Source: Lagopus muta (taxonomy: Eukaryota; Chordata; Aves; Galliformes; Phasianidae). Taken from it: 64,000 nucleotides of DNA. The notes beneath the pieces were generated by a model that did no database searches, was not told the DNA's origin, and worked only from the letters and a program-made list of their open reading frames with translations. The stretch is taken from assembly GCF_023343835.1 (NCBI RefSeq), contig NC_064437.1, forward strand, positions 53,828,972 through 53,892,971. Direction: 5' to 3'. Position numbers and translations under genes: made by a program. Positions 45,301 to 58,418 of the stretch are shown here, one piece after another (position 1 is the stretch's first letter; the number at the start of each line of letters is the position of its first letter).

Positions 45301-46919
45301 TCTGCATAACAGTATATATGACCTGACAAGCTCTTGAGCTGAAGCCCTCGACAAATTTCTGTGCCTAAGGACTGCAAAAACAGGTATGATGCTCATGTTA
45401 ATGAGTATTCCTGCAAAAGTAATCCATAAAGACACTGTTCACTTTTGTCCTTGTGTTTTGTTTCCTGGATTAGTTTACCCTAGGATAGAGCTCATGTAGT
45501 GCCTTTTAGTAGACATTAAAAGTGACCTTACAATAAGTGATTGGTCTTGCTTGGATTCAAATTAGCAAAATGAAGAGTTGATGTATAAGGGTTCATCTTT
45601 TGAGTTTGTTTGGGGTTTTCATTACTTTTTTCTTTTTTGTCTCTGAAATCCTCCACTTCTGAAGATGCCTTGCATTTCCTCTGTCAGTTGTTTGAGAAGC
45701 TGGCTGATGCTTGGCACTCTCTAATCTCTACTGATCGTTTCTCTTGTCCCTGTTGGAACACGTCAGCAACTAAATTTTGTGTAAGATACTGGGAAAATTA
45801 GGGAGGGAGGAAGGAAGGAGCAGGTCTTAATTGGAAAGATGACTGACAGAAAACGATTAAGGCATGCAGAACACTTGGTTCCAAGGAGCGCATATAGGAA
45901 AAGCAAATTAAAAAATTCTTTTGCTTTCAACATGCATGATTTACTAGCTGATAACATTAGTGTGAAATGTAAAGCTTGTAAAAGTCTGGATCAGACCAGC
46001 CTTAATGCATGTCTTACAGCTCCTAAGTACTGTGCTGAAGGGGGAAGACCAGGCTCCTTCTGCAGTGTGTGCTAGGGCTGCCTGGTGTGTGTCGGTGGGC
46101 AGGGTGTTCTGAGCAGCTGGTGTGTGGTGCTGTTCAGGGAGAGGAATCACAGCTCTGGGCTTTGGCTGTAAATCTGGGGGCTGGTGCACCATCCTGGTAG
46201 GAGCCAGTGGGTTGTGGCACGCCATGGGGAATCAGGTGCTGTGGGTCCTCCTGGGCTGTGCCAGAGGGCAACCAGGGCGCAATGCAGCCAGCCGGGATGT
46301 CAGGGAAACGTGAAAAACATGGGAGTGAAGATGGTGTTCTCTGACTTGGGAAAGTCACTGTGTCACCATCACCCCGGAAAAGAAATGAAAGGGGGTACAA
46401 TAGAGAACGGATTGCATCTATGTGAAGAATGCATGAAATGCCCCTCTGCTATCTGTCGTGTTTGGGCTGCAAGGTGAGATGCTTGGTTTTCTTTTGCCAT
46501 ATAGGGAAGTAACTGTCTTTTCTTCTCCCTGCCCTCTGAAGGGAAACAAAAATCTCCATTTGGTGTATAAATTGATCGAAGAAAAAAAAAAGTGGTAAAT
46601 TATCCTTCCTGCCCAGCATCCCTTGATGTTCTAGCCCTCAGTGTAAGTTTAAATAAGGTGCTCCTTGGGCTGGTCACTTAATGGAGATCACAGAAAGCGC
46701 TAGAAACACTGGAGTGTCCTGCGATCCTGGCAAGTCTTGCGTTACGCAGCTACGGTTATTGTAGCAGTAGGAGACTTGTTAGTTTTCCAACTGCAGTTCC
46801 CAGTGAACGTGTCTGCTCTGCGGTGTGGACTCCTGCATGCTCGATGTTAAAATAGTTCTATAGCTTTCAGGCATCTTGCATTTCAACTATGGGTGGAGAA
46901 ACAAGCGTTGGCCTTTAAG

Positions 46920-46995
46920 GCAGGGGTTTCAAAGCTTTTTGATATCAAAGGCCATGTTGACAACTTGGCAAGCGCTTGTGGGCCCATGTGTGTTA
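46920..46995 (+). mobile_element. Possible end of an old hAT-like (Charlie-type) DNA transposon
   Basis: CAGGGGTTTCAAAGCTTTTT resembles the terminal inverted repeat of Charlie-type hAT elements. It is followed by AAAGGCCATGTTGACAACTT and GCTTGTGGGCCCATGTG, a 'GGCC...GGGCC' pattern typical of those elements. I could not find the opposite end, so it is a remnant at best. Confidence 0.3.
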
Positions 46996-49191
46996 GATCT
47001 TTAGGATATGAGCTGACTTGCTGCAGGCGTTGGAAAGGATGTTTTGCATTGTTTAAGTGTATTGTCAGGTGTGCTAAGCCCTGGCTTTGCAGCAAGGCTG
47101 CTGAAGCGTCTCCTGCTCTCGTGCTAGCTTGGCTTGCTTTGCTGTCAGCCAGAGAGGGGCTAACCTGGTCTCCAGCTCTTGTCTTGCTCTCCAGTCTTCT
47201 CTACTTAAACCTGTTGTTGTGGAGAATCCCAGCTCTTGCAGCAACTGAGGAGTCAAATGTTTTGAAGGCAGGTTGTGGGGTGAAAGGAAGAGGCTCAACC
47301 TCACCCCAAGGTGGGAAACAGAAGGATTCTGCAAACCCAGGAGAGCTGCTGGTTCTGGCAGGGCAGAGCTTGTCTATCCTGGTCAAGGTCTTAGAGGTCT
47401 CACCAGGTTACTCGCTTGTTGACTGTTTGAAATACCAGCATGTAGCTTCCGCTCTGCTCTTGCACTTTCCAACCTTACTGAACAGCCGCTCTGCTTTCTC
47501 ATGCTGAGTGCAATAACTTTGTTATTTTGCTGCACTATTCGAGCACCTTTGGGATGATGGAGGAACGTCTTACCAGTACATAAAGAACTGTGCTGTACCT
47601 TTGTAAGGAGGTTTGTTTTCGTCTTGTGAGGCAAGTACAAAGGTCAGTGCTACAACAGAGTGTAGAAGGATAAATGCAATGTGCTTAGATATACAAAAGG
47701 CTTTTAAGACCAGCTCTTCTGGCGTGGGGTGCACCAGGATAACTGGGTGCTCGCCTGGCTCATGGATATAGGTTGCAGCTTGCTGGAAGGAGCAAAGCAA
47801 GCTTAGGTGCATCTGCCTTGAAATGCAGTCAGGTTTTGGATTCAGACTGGAGGCTTGTTTTCGGAGCTGCATTGCTTTGTGTAGAACACTAAACACCAAA
47901 TCTGTAGCAGTTCGAAGTGGGAGCAAGTTCTCCTAATGCCCAGTCATGTGCTTTCACCACAAAGACCCCGTTTCTTCTTTTACTTAACTGAAGAATTCCA
48001 TTAGATCAAAAGCTAGTTAAGGAAAATAGAGCCCCATGTGGTCCTGTGTGGTTACTTAGGCAAGTGCTATTTTTAGGTATCCCAATTGAGTAAGCCCTGG
48101 CTCTCGCCGCTGTTAAAATCCATGGAAGCAAAATTAAAAGTTGTACGTTCCGCATGCGGGCCACTCGGCTCTGCCACCTGTTTGTCCTCCCCCAGCTCAT
48201 TCCCTGCCTCGCGGGGATTTGTGCCTTTCCAAGGGAGAGTTAATCAGTTCCTTGGGTGTGGGAGATTTGGAATAAGGCAGGTAGGAAGTAACGAGTTGTT
48301 CCCGTTCTGCACCTCTGAGGATTGTTATCAGAGATGTTAACGAGCTGTTGCCCTCTAGCCGTAGGGTTCTGCCTCACGCTGTTTCTCCCCTCTTTAGCTT
48401 TGTGGCCCAGCTCTGTCCATGTGTGGAAGATGCTCCTTGCCTGCTTCTCCTCCTACAGAGAGCAGAGGGATGAGGTGTGCAAAATGGGACTTGTCTGCAG
48501 CTTTTTCTCCTCCGTGCTGCTGGGTGAAACTTCTTGCTTGCAGGATTTTCTCTTTAGTCCTTCTTGTAGGAACTTTTTTGGGGGGGGGGCTGAGGGAAGG
48601 TGATGATAGAAGGACTTACTCTATTCCAAGAGGAACGATGAACAGATTTTTCTCCACAAAGTCTCATTACTGCTTACAGCATGCAGAATAGATATTTCAT
48701 TGGTCGTTGTAATGTGTATTTTTCTCTCAATCAGAGCAGAAAAGCAGGAGAGGGATGAGATGGAAAGCATGACAGGAGAAACAACGAGAGGCTAAAGGAT
48801 GGAAAAGCTTTGGGAGTCTGGCATCAGGGAAGGTCTGCTCAATGTTCCTGAGCAGGCTGAAAGGGCTGAGAAGTGGATACTTTGTTCTGATTCAGACTGT
48901 TTGAAAGAGAATCACTCTGCCACAGTTCTAAGAGTAAGTTTGTTGTAAGTACTTAGTTTGGAAGTGAGGGCAGACAGTGTTTGGAGTCTGGAGAGCCTCT
49001 ATTGGCTCATTACTTTCTTCAGACTGTGTGACCTCTGCTTAGAGAACCCAGGATCTAAACAAAACTAGAGCAAAACCCTTCTGACATCTTCTGTCAGCGC
49101 TAACGCTGGTATGCCTGGGCTGCGTGGAGAAAGTATTGCAATATGCTGTGAAGAAGTTGAGTTCCTTTAATGCAGAGCAAGTAATTGGTTG

Positions 49192-49252
49192 CCATTTAAG
49201 CCTGGCTGATATTAACCAGTTGCTAATGTTTAATGTCAGGCTTAAGTGATGG
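49192..49252 (+). other. Imperfect 61-nt hairpin-forming inverted repeat
   Basis: Arm one pairs with arm two in three blocks: CCAT with ATGG, TTAAGCC with GGCTTAA, and TGATATTAA with TTAATGTCA (one G-U pair). Bulges TGGC and GTG separate the blocks, and the terminal loop is 14 nt (49216-49229). Twenty pairs in all. It could be a remnant of a small inverted-repeat transposon or a hairpin RNA. Confidence 0.5.
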
Positions 49253-49889
49253 GAGGGTGGTCAGGGATGGTCTTTGGTGGCTGGTGTAAGAGAGGTTAGA
49301 TGATTAGTTTTCTTAATGTTTTTTAAGATTTCTCTATGTGGAGATCTGACATGAGCCTGACCATGAAAGGAGTGGCCTTACTGGTAAGAACATGTTCCAT
49401 TCGAGTTTGTCAGTCCAAGGGATGTGTATAGAAGATGCAGGTTACTTGAACTGAAGCAGTGCCTCAAACAAGTTTAGCAAAGCATTAACCTCCAGATAGC
49501 CATGTTTTTCCATCCACATCCACTGGCATCCTTGCCTGTGCTTAGAATATGGCCCACACAACACTACCATACCATGTCCTCAGTAGTATGAATGTGATTG
49601 TGTTGGTGTACGAGGCTCAGGGGTATATAATGGATGATAAGTGTCTGTTGGCTTAATGCTTCTTCTCCCATGTGTTCTCTTTTCCTCACCTGTGGCTGGT
49701 ACAGCTCCAGTGGTTAATATATTCTCTAGAGCAAGAAGGACTTAATGTGAAACCTTCCTACATAGAGTAGTTGGACTTGTGGCCCTCACCCTTCCATGCT
49801 GGAAATCTGCAGCCCATTTCAGGAGATTGACTTCCTACCATTTCTCTTCACATGCATGCTGTGCATTTGGCGTGTTTATTGGAGCACTT

Positions 49890-50222
49890 CACAGAATCAC
49901 ACAGAATGTCAGGAATTGGAAAGGACCTCAAAAGATCAGACCGATCTGAAGCAGGAACACCTAGATTAGGTCACACAGGAATGCATCCAGGTGGGTTTTG
50001 GATGTGTCCAGAGAAGGAGACCCCATAACCTCTCTGGGCAGCCTGTTTCAGTGTTCTGTCACCCTTACTGTAAGGAAGTTTTTTCTCGTATTTATGTGGA
50101 AACTCTTATGTTCCAGCTTGTACCCACTGCCCCTTGTCCTATCATTGGATGTCACTGAGAAGAGCCTGGCTCCATCCTCCTGACACCCTTTACGTATTTA
50201 TAAACATTAATGAGGTCACTTA
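49890..50222 (-). repeat. CR1 LINE 3' fragment
   Basis: The plus strand has CACAGAATCACACAGAATGT, 'attggaaaggacctcaaaag', 'cctctctgggcagcctgttt' and 'ccccttgtcctatcattgga'. Reverse orientation. A longer copy from a subfamily distinct from the one at 58419. Confidence 0.9.
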
Positions 50223-53200
50223 GCTATATAAAACTGTTCTACCTAAACTCAGCTTTCTGCAAAGTATTCACAGAGAGCAGAGAGTATGTGGTTATAGCTT
50301 TTCAGGTCTAGCATCTTCAATCTTGATGATTTGGAGGCTTTACTACTTCCCATGATGGAACAGAAGCTTAAGGAAATAATCTCAAATAATTTGAAAAATG
50401 TGGAACAGATAACTTGGCTGCCTGTCACAGGGACTAGGGACCAGAAACAGCATCAGTATTGAGCTGCTGTAAAGATTAACTGTACAAAACTGCATGACTG
50501 GGAGTCAGGAACTTTGGTCATGTAATATTAATCACAGTCCTTGCTGTAAAAGAAACTGAGGTGATGTCATGTTTCTGCAGAGTCTCCTTGCTGCAGCTGA
50601 ACTGAAGAACAGGCCACTGTCAAAGCACAGGGTGGAATTAGGGGGATGCAGCGTCCTGTGCTCACAGTCAGTGAACTGCATGGCAAGGTCAAATAAACTG
50701 AACAAGTATGACATTTCTTGCTTGTGTCCTTGTAATTGGAGGAGAAAATGTGCATTGTGATGCTGTTTAGTCTGTCAGTGTTCTGTAATGGTACCTTTTT
50801 TGCCAAACCTCACACTTTCTGGGTGGCACAGCAATGTGTGACTGTTACCTAGCATGCTAGTCAGCTTTTTCCTCTTCTCTTAAAGTTGTTGTTTCACTAA
50901 TTGTATTTTCCTATGATTTTTATTATTCTTTGATATCCCCAAACCATATATAGTGCTTTAGTGTTGGGTGCACGTTTCACTTTAACCCATTGCTGGGCTG
51001 TAGGGTGGCCTGGGCATCCTCTGTTGTGTGCCATCATTTTGAAGAGATGCAGAGTTTAGGGCAGAGATGGTCGGGTCCTGCAGCGTTGCCTCTAAATGGC
51101 AAATTCTGTGGCTGTTCATACCTTGCTGAGTTCTGATCTTTCTTCTCTAAGGGAGGAGAGAGACTGTGATGCTTTGGAGAGCTGCAGTGGAGGTGAGCAG
51201 GAGAAGGGCACTGTAAGAAGCCGGCAAAAAGCAGCTCAACAGCATGGCTTCAGCTCTTGCACCAACTGAGAAAAGCACCTGCAGTTCTTACTCCCCAGCA
51301 GATGACACAGCAGCGAATATTAAGCAGGGAGGGCTGACTGTGTTGAGAACCACGACATCAAAAAAGATGGCCCTGTTTTGCTTCCACTCCTCGCTGAGCT
51401 GCGCGGATGGAGCTGCTGACTCACGGCAGCCGGCACTGCGGGAAGAGCAGAAGGAAAAGTGTGTCACCTCAGCCCTAGAGAGCTGCAGGAAATGAGGTGC
51501 GGCAATATATTAAAATTACATCAAAAGCTTTGGGAGATGTTAATGAGATCAGCCCCATATTTATTTCCATGGTCAGGAGCAGAATAATGTCATGGAAATA
51601 TTCTAGAATGAAGAGATGTAACAGCTACGGTGCTGTTAACTCCAGACTGGCTGGTTCCAGTTAAGGAATCGAGGGCTTATGGATACAGGCCTTATGGAGA
51701 GCACAGACCTGGTGAAGTTCCTGTGAAAGCTAAAATGCAGAGTACTCCTTGCCCCAGCCTACCCCTTCCATCAGCAGCATGACCAAGTCAGTGCTGTTTG
51801 AGCTGTGTTTTCCATACACTTGTTAGCCTGTTCATGCCATTAAAAGGGGCTGAGGCTCCTCATGAGAGCATTTGGGCTTACACTCATTGCCCTCTGACAG
51901 GCTCAGCCTGCTCATGGTGGTAGGGCCCTGCCGCTTGCCAGTGCAGTCCTCATTCTGGCTTTTACTTTGCAGACAAGTGGGTGCATCAGCGTGTAGGACT
52001 GCAGTCATTTCAGGGCCTTACTTTCTTAAGAGTGCCCCAAATTTCTGGGGAATCGGTGGTCTACAGCCTGTGGAGGCCATCTGCATACAGTTCAGCAGCA
52101 GAAAGGCATCATGTTCTGGAGCTTAAGCCCAGTTCCTGTGGCCTCAGGGATGTGTATGGGTGGTAGCCTTGTCCCAGAAGGGCAGGGAAACCCTGGACTG
52201 AATCCACAATGAGTGTATTTGGCAAAATGTTTGCATCTGCAAAAATCATCTTCAGGTGATACTGTCTGGTGAAGATGTCAGGCTGGAAAGTGTAGTCTAT
52301 TCCCAGTGTTCCTTCGGAGAACAGGATTGTCTTCACATTGTCCTCTTAATGTCTAACAGTGTCTGCACTTCATGGTTGACCTTGAAACATCCCTTTAATC
52401 TTCTTCTGATAAGAGAGGAGATGCTTTTTTGATTTCCAAAATGCTTTTATAACCCTTGTCGTTGTCCTTTTGTGGCTTATATTAAACATTTAAACATATC
52501 GCTACCAAAGACTTACTGTCTGGATTTTAAAATAGAGCGTGAGGGTCATCTTCATCCTGAAAATGCAGCATTACGCTTTGATAGAGAGAAGATAATAGAA
52601 CACGACTGCCTGAGATGAGCAGTTGCTTTATCGTGCATGACAGAGCAAATCAATTTTCCTCCCATGGCTTTTCCTCTTGGGATTTAACACGCCAAAATAG
52701 TCACTGCCCTGTACTGTGAAGGTTCAGGATGAGACAAGTCATGCACTGAGGTTAGTTGTTTTTTTCTTTTTTTTTTCTTCTCCTTTTCCCACTAATGGTT
52801 TAAATAAGTTTGCCTTTGGAAGCCCTAGCACGGGAATTCAGATGTCCTAAAAATAAGTTGCGATCTCACTGCTTTACTAAAATATTTCTAGTTGCTTTTT
52901 ACTCCTTCTAGAATTCTGAAGGCAAATCAGAAACGCAGCTGCCTTAAGGTTGAAGGTGCTTGTGGTGAAGATTTGGCTGCGCTATGAATTTCTGTTTATT
53001 GAGAATCTCTTCAGGAAAAGTGCTTTTTTTCCCTCTTAATGCAAGTGTTTTCTCTTGTTTTCTAACACTGAAATTACAGCATTTTCCTGTTAGACGAATT
53101 ATTAAAACTGTTGTGCAAAACTGGCAAGCATACCATCCCTCAAGGAGAGGGAAATGAGGTAGAGATCATTTTAATGTATCAGATGTAGTGTTGTAGGAGG

Positions 53201-54920
53201 AGTAAAGCAATCTAAGAAGTCTCAGCGTGAATGCTGAACAAATATAATGGAAGTTATATGGAATTTTAAACAGCGCTGGAGCAAGTGGTGCACATTTAGG
53301 AAACCAAGAAACGTTGCTGGGTTGTGCTGGAGATGTGTATGATGATGGAGACCAGAGTTTGAATTTGTTTGGTAGTCTCTAGTAGCCTAACATACCACCT
53401 TGTTTTCAGGAAAAGCTCTGCTTCCGCCGTTTAAAAAGGATAAAATAACAAATGTTCCTTGCTACCAACATTCTTCTTTGCTTGTAGTGTGCAACAGTTC
53501 AGCTGCAGCACAAAATTACTGAAGTGTTCTGAAATTCACAAGGAAAAGAGCAGTCGGAACCATTACTGCATAAAACTTTGTGTTACAAGAAGGTGGGAGC
53601 TGACAGCAGACAGCTGGAGTTTCTGTCTTGAAAGCTGCTCATAAAAACTCCTAATTAGCAATAACTTCTATATCCTGACTTGATGTCCATTTCTGTACAT
53701 TCTGTAAGGTCTCCCACTAGCAGTCTGCAAGCACAGAGCAGTCTCATGGTGAAGCTGTGTTTAACCTGTCTCCATTTCTTGTTGGCCAGCTCAGGAGATT
53801 GTTGTCCTCTGGTTTGAGTGCCGTATAAAATACTTGAACGTTTTCTGAAGAATGAAGTCTTCTCAGCATGCAGAGATAGAAGGAACTGCGGAATAATGTC
53901 TTTTGAAGGAGTATATCTGTGTGACTTTGAATCTGTAGATTTAAAGGTATCTTTTCTGAACAGACATTTTGAGCAGAACTTCTGTGACCTTCAAAATCCT
54001 TCCTGGAGCAAGCTGCCTTGTTCTGAGATTGATAGCGTAGCACAGCACCGTTGGGTAGCAGGGCTTACTTTCTCTGGCTGACACCTCAGGGACGGTCTAT
54101 ACATTTTATAGAGCACTTGGGGTGAGGGTGCAGCCATCACATGGTTTTCTTGGTGTGTGAGTTTTTAGGAGCAAATGAAAACATACCTACAGTAAGGTAG
54201 AGAGACTGACATCTATTTAGTGATCCCTTTGCAGCCGAAAGAGCAATAGCTGGCAGTGCAGCAAAGGCCAAGGTCTGCTACCTCCTCTGAATTGAAAACA
54301 GATATCAGTGAAGTGACTTTGCTCAAGATAAAGCCTGATTAAAAGAGCTCCTGCTTTCCCAATTTATTATCAAATGTCTGTTTTGAGGCATCTGGAAGCC
54401 TGTGCAATTGCTGCAGTGGCATGTGGGCTCATTAGTCCATGTGCAGAAGACTGTGTGTGTGTGCACTGAGTATATGAGGTGGTGGTATTCTGGGCAGCTT
54501 TGTTGGGGCTTGGTCCTTCTTGTCCTGGCGGAAAGAGATCCTAGTACAACTCCTGGCGTCTTGTCTGGTTAATTTGTCAAAGGAATTTTCTTACGTTATC
54601 TTCACCAGAGGCAGACCAACGCAGCATGAAGATAAAAGCTGCTCTCCATCTGTTTTATCTGTAGTCATTAATTAAAAACTGATGAAAGAAGCAAACTGCT
54701 TCAAAACTGATTCCTTGCAATTTGGGCAGCCTGCATACTGAAGCGTTGGTACTTCATAGCCAGGTAGAGCACTGAGCTGAAACTAAGATAGCTGGGTTTA
54801 TTCACACACTGATGGAGGCTTTATTCAAATTATTTAGGTGGGAATAACACTCTCACTTGCTCTCTAACCGTATTTGGCGCCATGTTCAGTATTTTCCATC
54901 CCTTGTGCTGAGGACTTAGG

Positions 54921-55221
54921 GTCCCAGTAGCTGAAAAACTGAACGTGACCAGCAGTGTGCGCTTGCAGTCTGGAAGGCCAACAGTATCCTGGGCTGCATC
55001 AGAAGAGGTGTGGCAGCAGGGAGGGGATTGTCCCTCTCTGCTCTGCCCTCATGAGGTCCCATCTGGGGTACTGTGTGCAGGTCTGGGAGCCCCCAACATG
55101 GGAAAGATGAGGAGCTGTTGGAGCGGGTCCAGAGGAGGGCCACAAAGATACTCAGAGGGCTGGAGCACTTCTCCCGTGAAGACAGGCTGAAGGAACTGGG
55201 CTTGTTCAGTTTGGCAAAAAG
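54921..55221 (+). repeat. CR1 LINE internal fragment lacking both ends
   Basis: Contains 'ggaaggccaacagtatcctg', 'gggctgcatcagaagaggtg', 'gaggtcccatctggggtact' and a segment translating [20 protein letters not shown], followed by [13 protein letters not shown], the C-terminal part of CR1 ORF2. It stops before the 3' UTR and lacks the terminal repeat, unlike the other copies. Confidence 0.9.
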
Positions 55222-58200
55222 GAGCATCCAAAGTATGGGAAGCAAATACTCATCCATTTTGCCATAGCATGTGGCCTGCACAGCAGTCAGCAGGTCTGAG
55301 CTCTTGGTACAGCCTAGCACGACGCTTGCTTCGGCAGGGCTCTGTGACCCCCACCTGCCTGGTGATTCATGGATTATCAAATTGGGAAAGTATTTTAGTG
55401 TGCTCATGTCTCTTCTGGGAGATCTGGGTGTCCAGTTGTGCAAGTCTCTACTTGGCTGCCTGGGATTGCCAAAGGAGCTTGTTATGACTTACCAGACAAC
55501 GAATGTCCCAGTTCCGAGAAGGTCAGTGAAAATACATGAGAAAGGCTAATGTATGCTAGGCTGTTCTTTTCTAAGTAGTTTAACTGTCTGAAAATGCTGT
55601 TGTAGATTGCAACGCCAGATCGAACACGACATTTAATGTGGGAGATTTAATTCACTATCTCTCACAATTCTACCAAACTTTGTTTAAGTCAGGCAGTGGG
55701 CAGGTCCTAGTAGAGGAGTCAAATTAGGGTTTCTCAAGATGTCTGAAAGTATCTCTTCTTATGCTTCCTCTATTTGAAGATAATTAAGAGGTTCTACGAA
55801 TAATATTCTCATCTCTCTCTATTCTCTCTTCCTTGTCTGTATCTGAGAGCAGGCAAGAAGGACATACAGAGTCACCTTTGTGAGCATACGTTGGGTATTC
55901 TCTGCTGTGACTCTTAGTCCAGTGACATAGTCTGCAGGGACCATGCACTACAGAACCACTTGCTGAACAGAAATCCGACTCATTTGTTATCCTTAAAATT
56001 ATTTTTATGAAGGTGCTTTGCTGGGTAAGCACAACATTTTTTGGAATAGGCACATATCCACTAAGTGTCATAAGGCACAAAGCAAAGGATGCCGTGCTGT
56101 GGAAGTCCCGGAAGCCAAGGTTGTCCTTCAAGTGGATGTACTACAGCTCTTGAGCCTGCAGATTCAGTAGCTGCTGTGAGTTCAGATGGTACCATGACAC
56201 AGCAGGAAAAACAAAAGCCAAACAAGCTTTTTTGGGCTACTACAGCAGAGCAAAATAATTTAAGGTAAAACGAGAAAAAGAAGGGAAAATGGTAACTTAC
56301 GTTATTTTGTCTATGTGGTCTTAGCAGTGCTGAGAACTGTCCAAGGGTATGAGAAATAGTTGTTCCTTGTGCTGCTGTGAAGGAATCAGGTTCTTTTAGG
56401 GTTTCTGGGCCAAGCAGTGACAGTGTGAGGTGCTCCTCTGACTTCATGTTGGTGCCCAGCACGTGTTAAGTTGACCTTCCAGAGTAGATGGAAGATGTCA
56501 TCTTGTGTATGACTTTTGAGCCGAGAACCCTGTGGGAACTGGGGCTTGTTACAGTACAGAAGGAGTAGTGGGAAGCTTTGGATGATTCTGATGTCATTTG
56601 GAGGGCAGGGAGCATTGCTTGGCAGGAAGCTTGTGTTTGACTTCTCACGAAGCTATAGTCTTTGTGCTGGTGGTCATTAATTCCATTCCTTTTAAGGCAG
56701 CTATAAGATTATCTTGATGTCCCAACCTTCCTTGGCTCCTGCTGGATAGCACTGACCTGGATGTAGCCTGGAGTCTCTTAGTCTAGATGTGACTATCTTC
56801 TGGCTGTGTCTGTTCCTGTGTTGTTTGTCCTGGTCAGCTGTCAGGTTGTGCTGACACACGTTTCCTCTGCTGCCAACAGATCCAGGCTGTCCTGGGCTCC
56901 TCTTCTCTTTACTTTGGTGATCCCACAGGCTGGTGGTGAGCAGCTGTTCTGCCCCAAGAACATTGTGCCCAAGCTCATCTTTGCCTGTGCCATCATGCTG
57001 ACATAAGTGGAATTGAAGAGGTGCCTAATTCAGACCCAGAGCATCTCCCTCTCTTTTTGTATTTGCAAGATCATCTCTTGCTATTTGGGATTTTTCCAGT
57101 GCTCTGGTTTATTGTATTCTGTCTATATAATCACGTGATAACAATGCAAGTTAGCACTGTTTCCTTAAACCCTGAAGAGGTCAGCCTCTAAGGGAAGACG
57201 AAAGTACATTTTGCAAGTTTGCATCTTGTATAGTGAAAGTAGTTTCTGATATGACTTAGCTGAGTGGCAGTGTGAAGGCTTAGAGGATAACTTGCCTTTT
57301 TCACGGTCGTTGATGCGTGTGAGAAGCGTATAGAAGCTACTTTGAGCTTGATTGAAAAGCTGCTGATAAGATGTCTGTACTTCTATAATGGTAAATAGCT
57401 GGAATCCTGTTCCATTCTTCGGTTATTGCTTGAAATTCTTTGATGGCTGTAAAATGATGTAACCTTGTATATGGCTTGTTAGACAGAAACACACCTATAA
57501 AATTGTCACCGTGCTACAAAGCAAGCATCTTTGCAATCTCCTTTGCAAATGCTGACCATACTGCTTCAACTCTCCTTATTTTCCAAGTTAAAAGCTGATA
57601 ACATAAATGCTGAGTCCGAGTTCCACAGAGATGACTCACACCTGATTTCTGTAAATTGTCAGATAAAACTGATACAGTGGCTATAAATAAAGAACATATT
57701 CCACTTAAAACAACGGAATTCAGGGTTTGAATCTGATTACTTATCTCGGAGTTTTGCCAGTGCCCTAGGTAAGCCTAATTAGAAATGTTAATAAATATTG
57801 CAGGCTTGAATTCACCTTTAATCCTGAGTAAAGGATGGGATAGTGAATGAAAATGCAAGTTGCAGGAGCTCGGTGAATACTTGGAAGACACCTGCTTGTT
57901 GAAGGCAGGAGCGACTGTGTGTACAGCATCAGTGCTGTAAAACAGCATGCGTGGATTCAGTGATTTGGCCTCTAAAAAGCAAAGCAGTCTTAGTCTGATT
58001 GGTCACTGCTGTGTGGTATCTATGATGTGAAAAAATGAATTCATCTAATAGTTACTAGAGTTCAGGATGGAAAAGGTCTGGCAGTTAACTGCAGGTTAAG
58101 GATATCTGTCCTTAACTTACAGCTTGACTATTGATAAGGGATGAGTAGGTGAAACTGACCCTCTTTAACTATTTATTTCTTCTCTTTACCCTGTAAGATT

Positions 58201-58418
58201 CCTTTGTGGCTTTGCTCTGGCCTTGCTGCATGGTGAAACACTGCCTGCAATTGTGTGTTGGGCGGGGGTGAGGGAGGGTGAAACCTGCTGTGCTGCACGT
58301 GTTGGGCTGTTCTCTGGGTGACTGCACTGCTTCTCTGCAGCTGCGATGCTTTCACACTTGCTGAGGAGCCTGGAGGTGGTCTGAATTTTTGTCTGACTCA
58401 AAGACAGAATCAATACTG

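Larger units (their letters stand above)
42329..54920 (+). other. CNNM2 intron 1, middle part
   Basis: Contains a possible hAT-like remnant (46920-46995), an imperfect hairpin (49192-49252), a CR1 copy (49890-50222) and a G10 run near 48580. A 204-codon open frame at 46893-47507 overlaps the hAT-like sequence and resembles no protein I know. No exon recognised. Confidence 0.65.

Noticed and set aside
46893-47507. 204-codon frame in CNNM2 intron 1
   Set aside because: The longest frame in the intron, but with no domain or signal sequence I know, and its start overlaps a probable transposon remnant.
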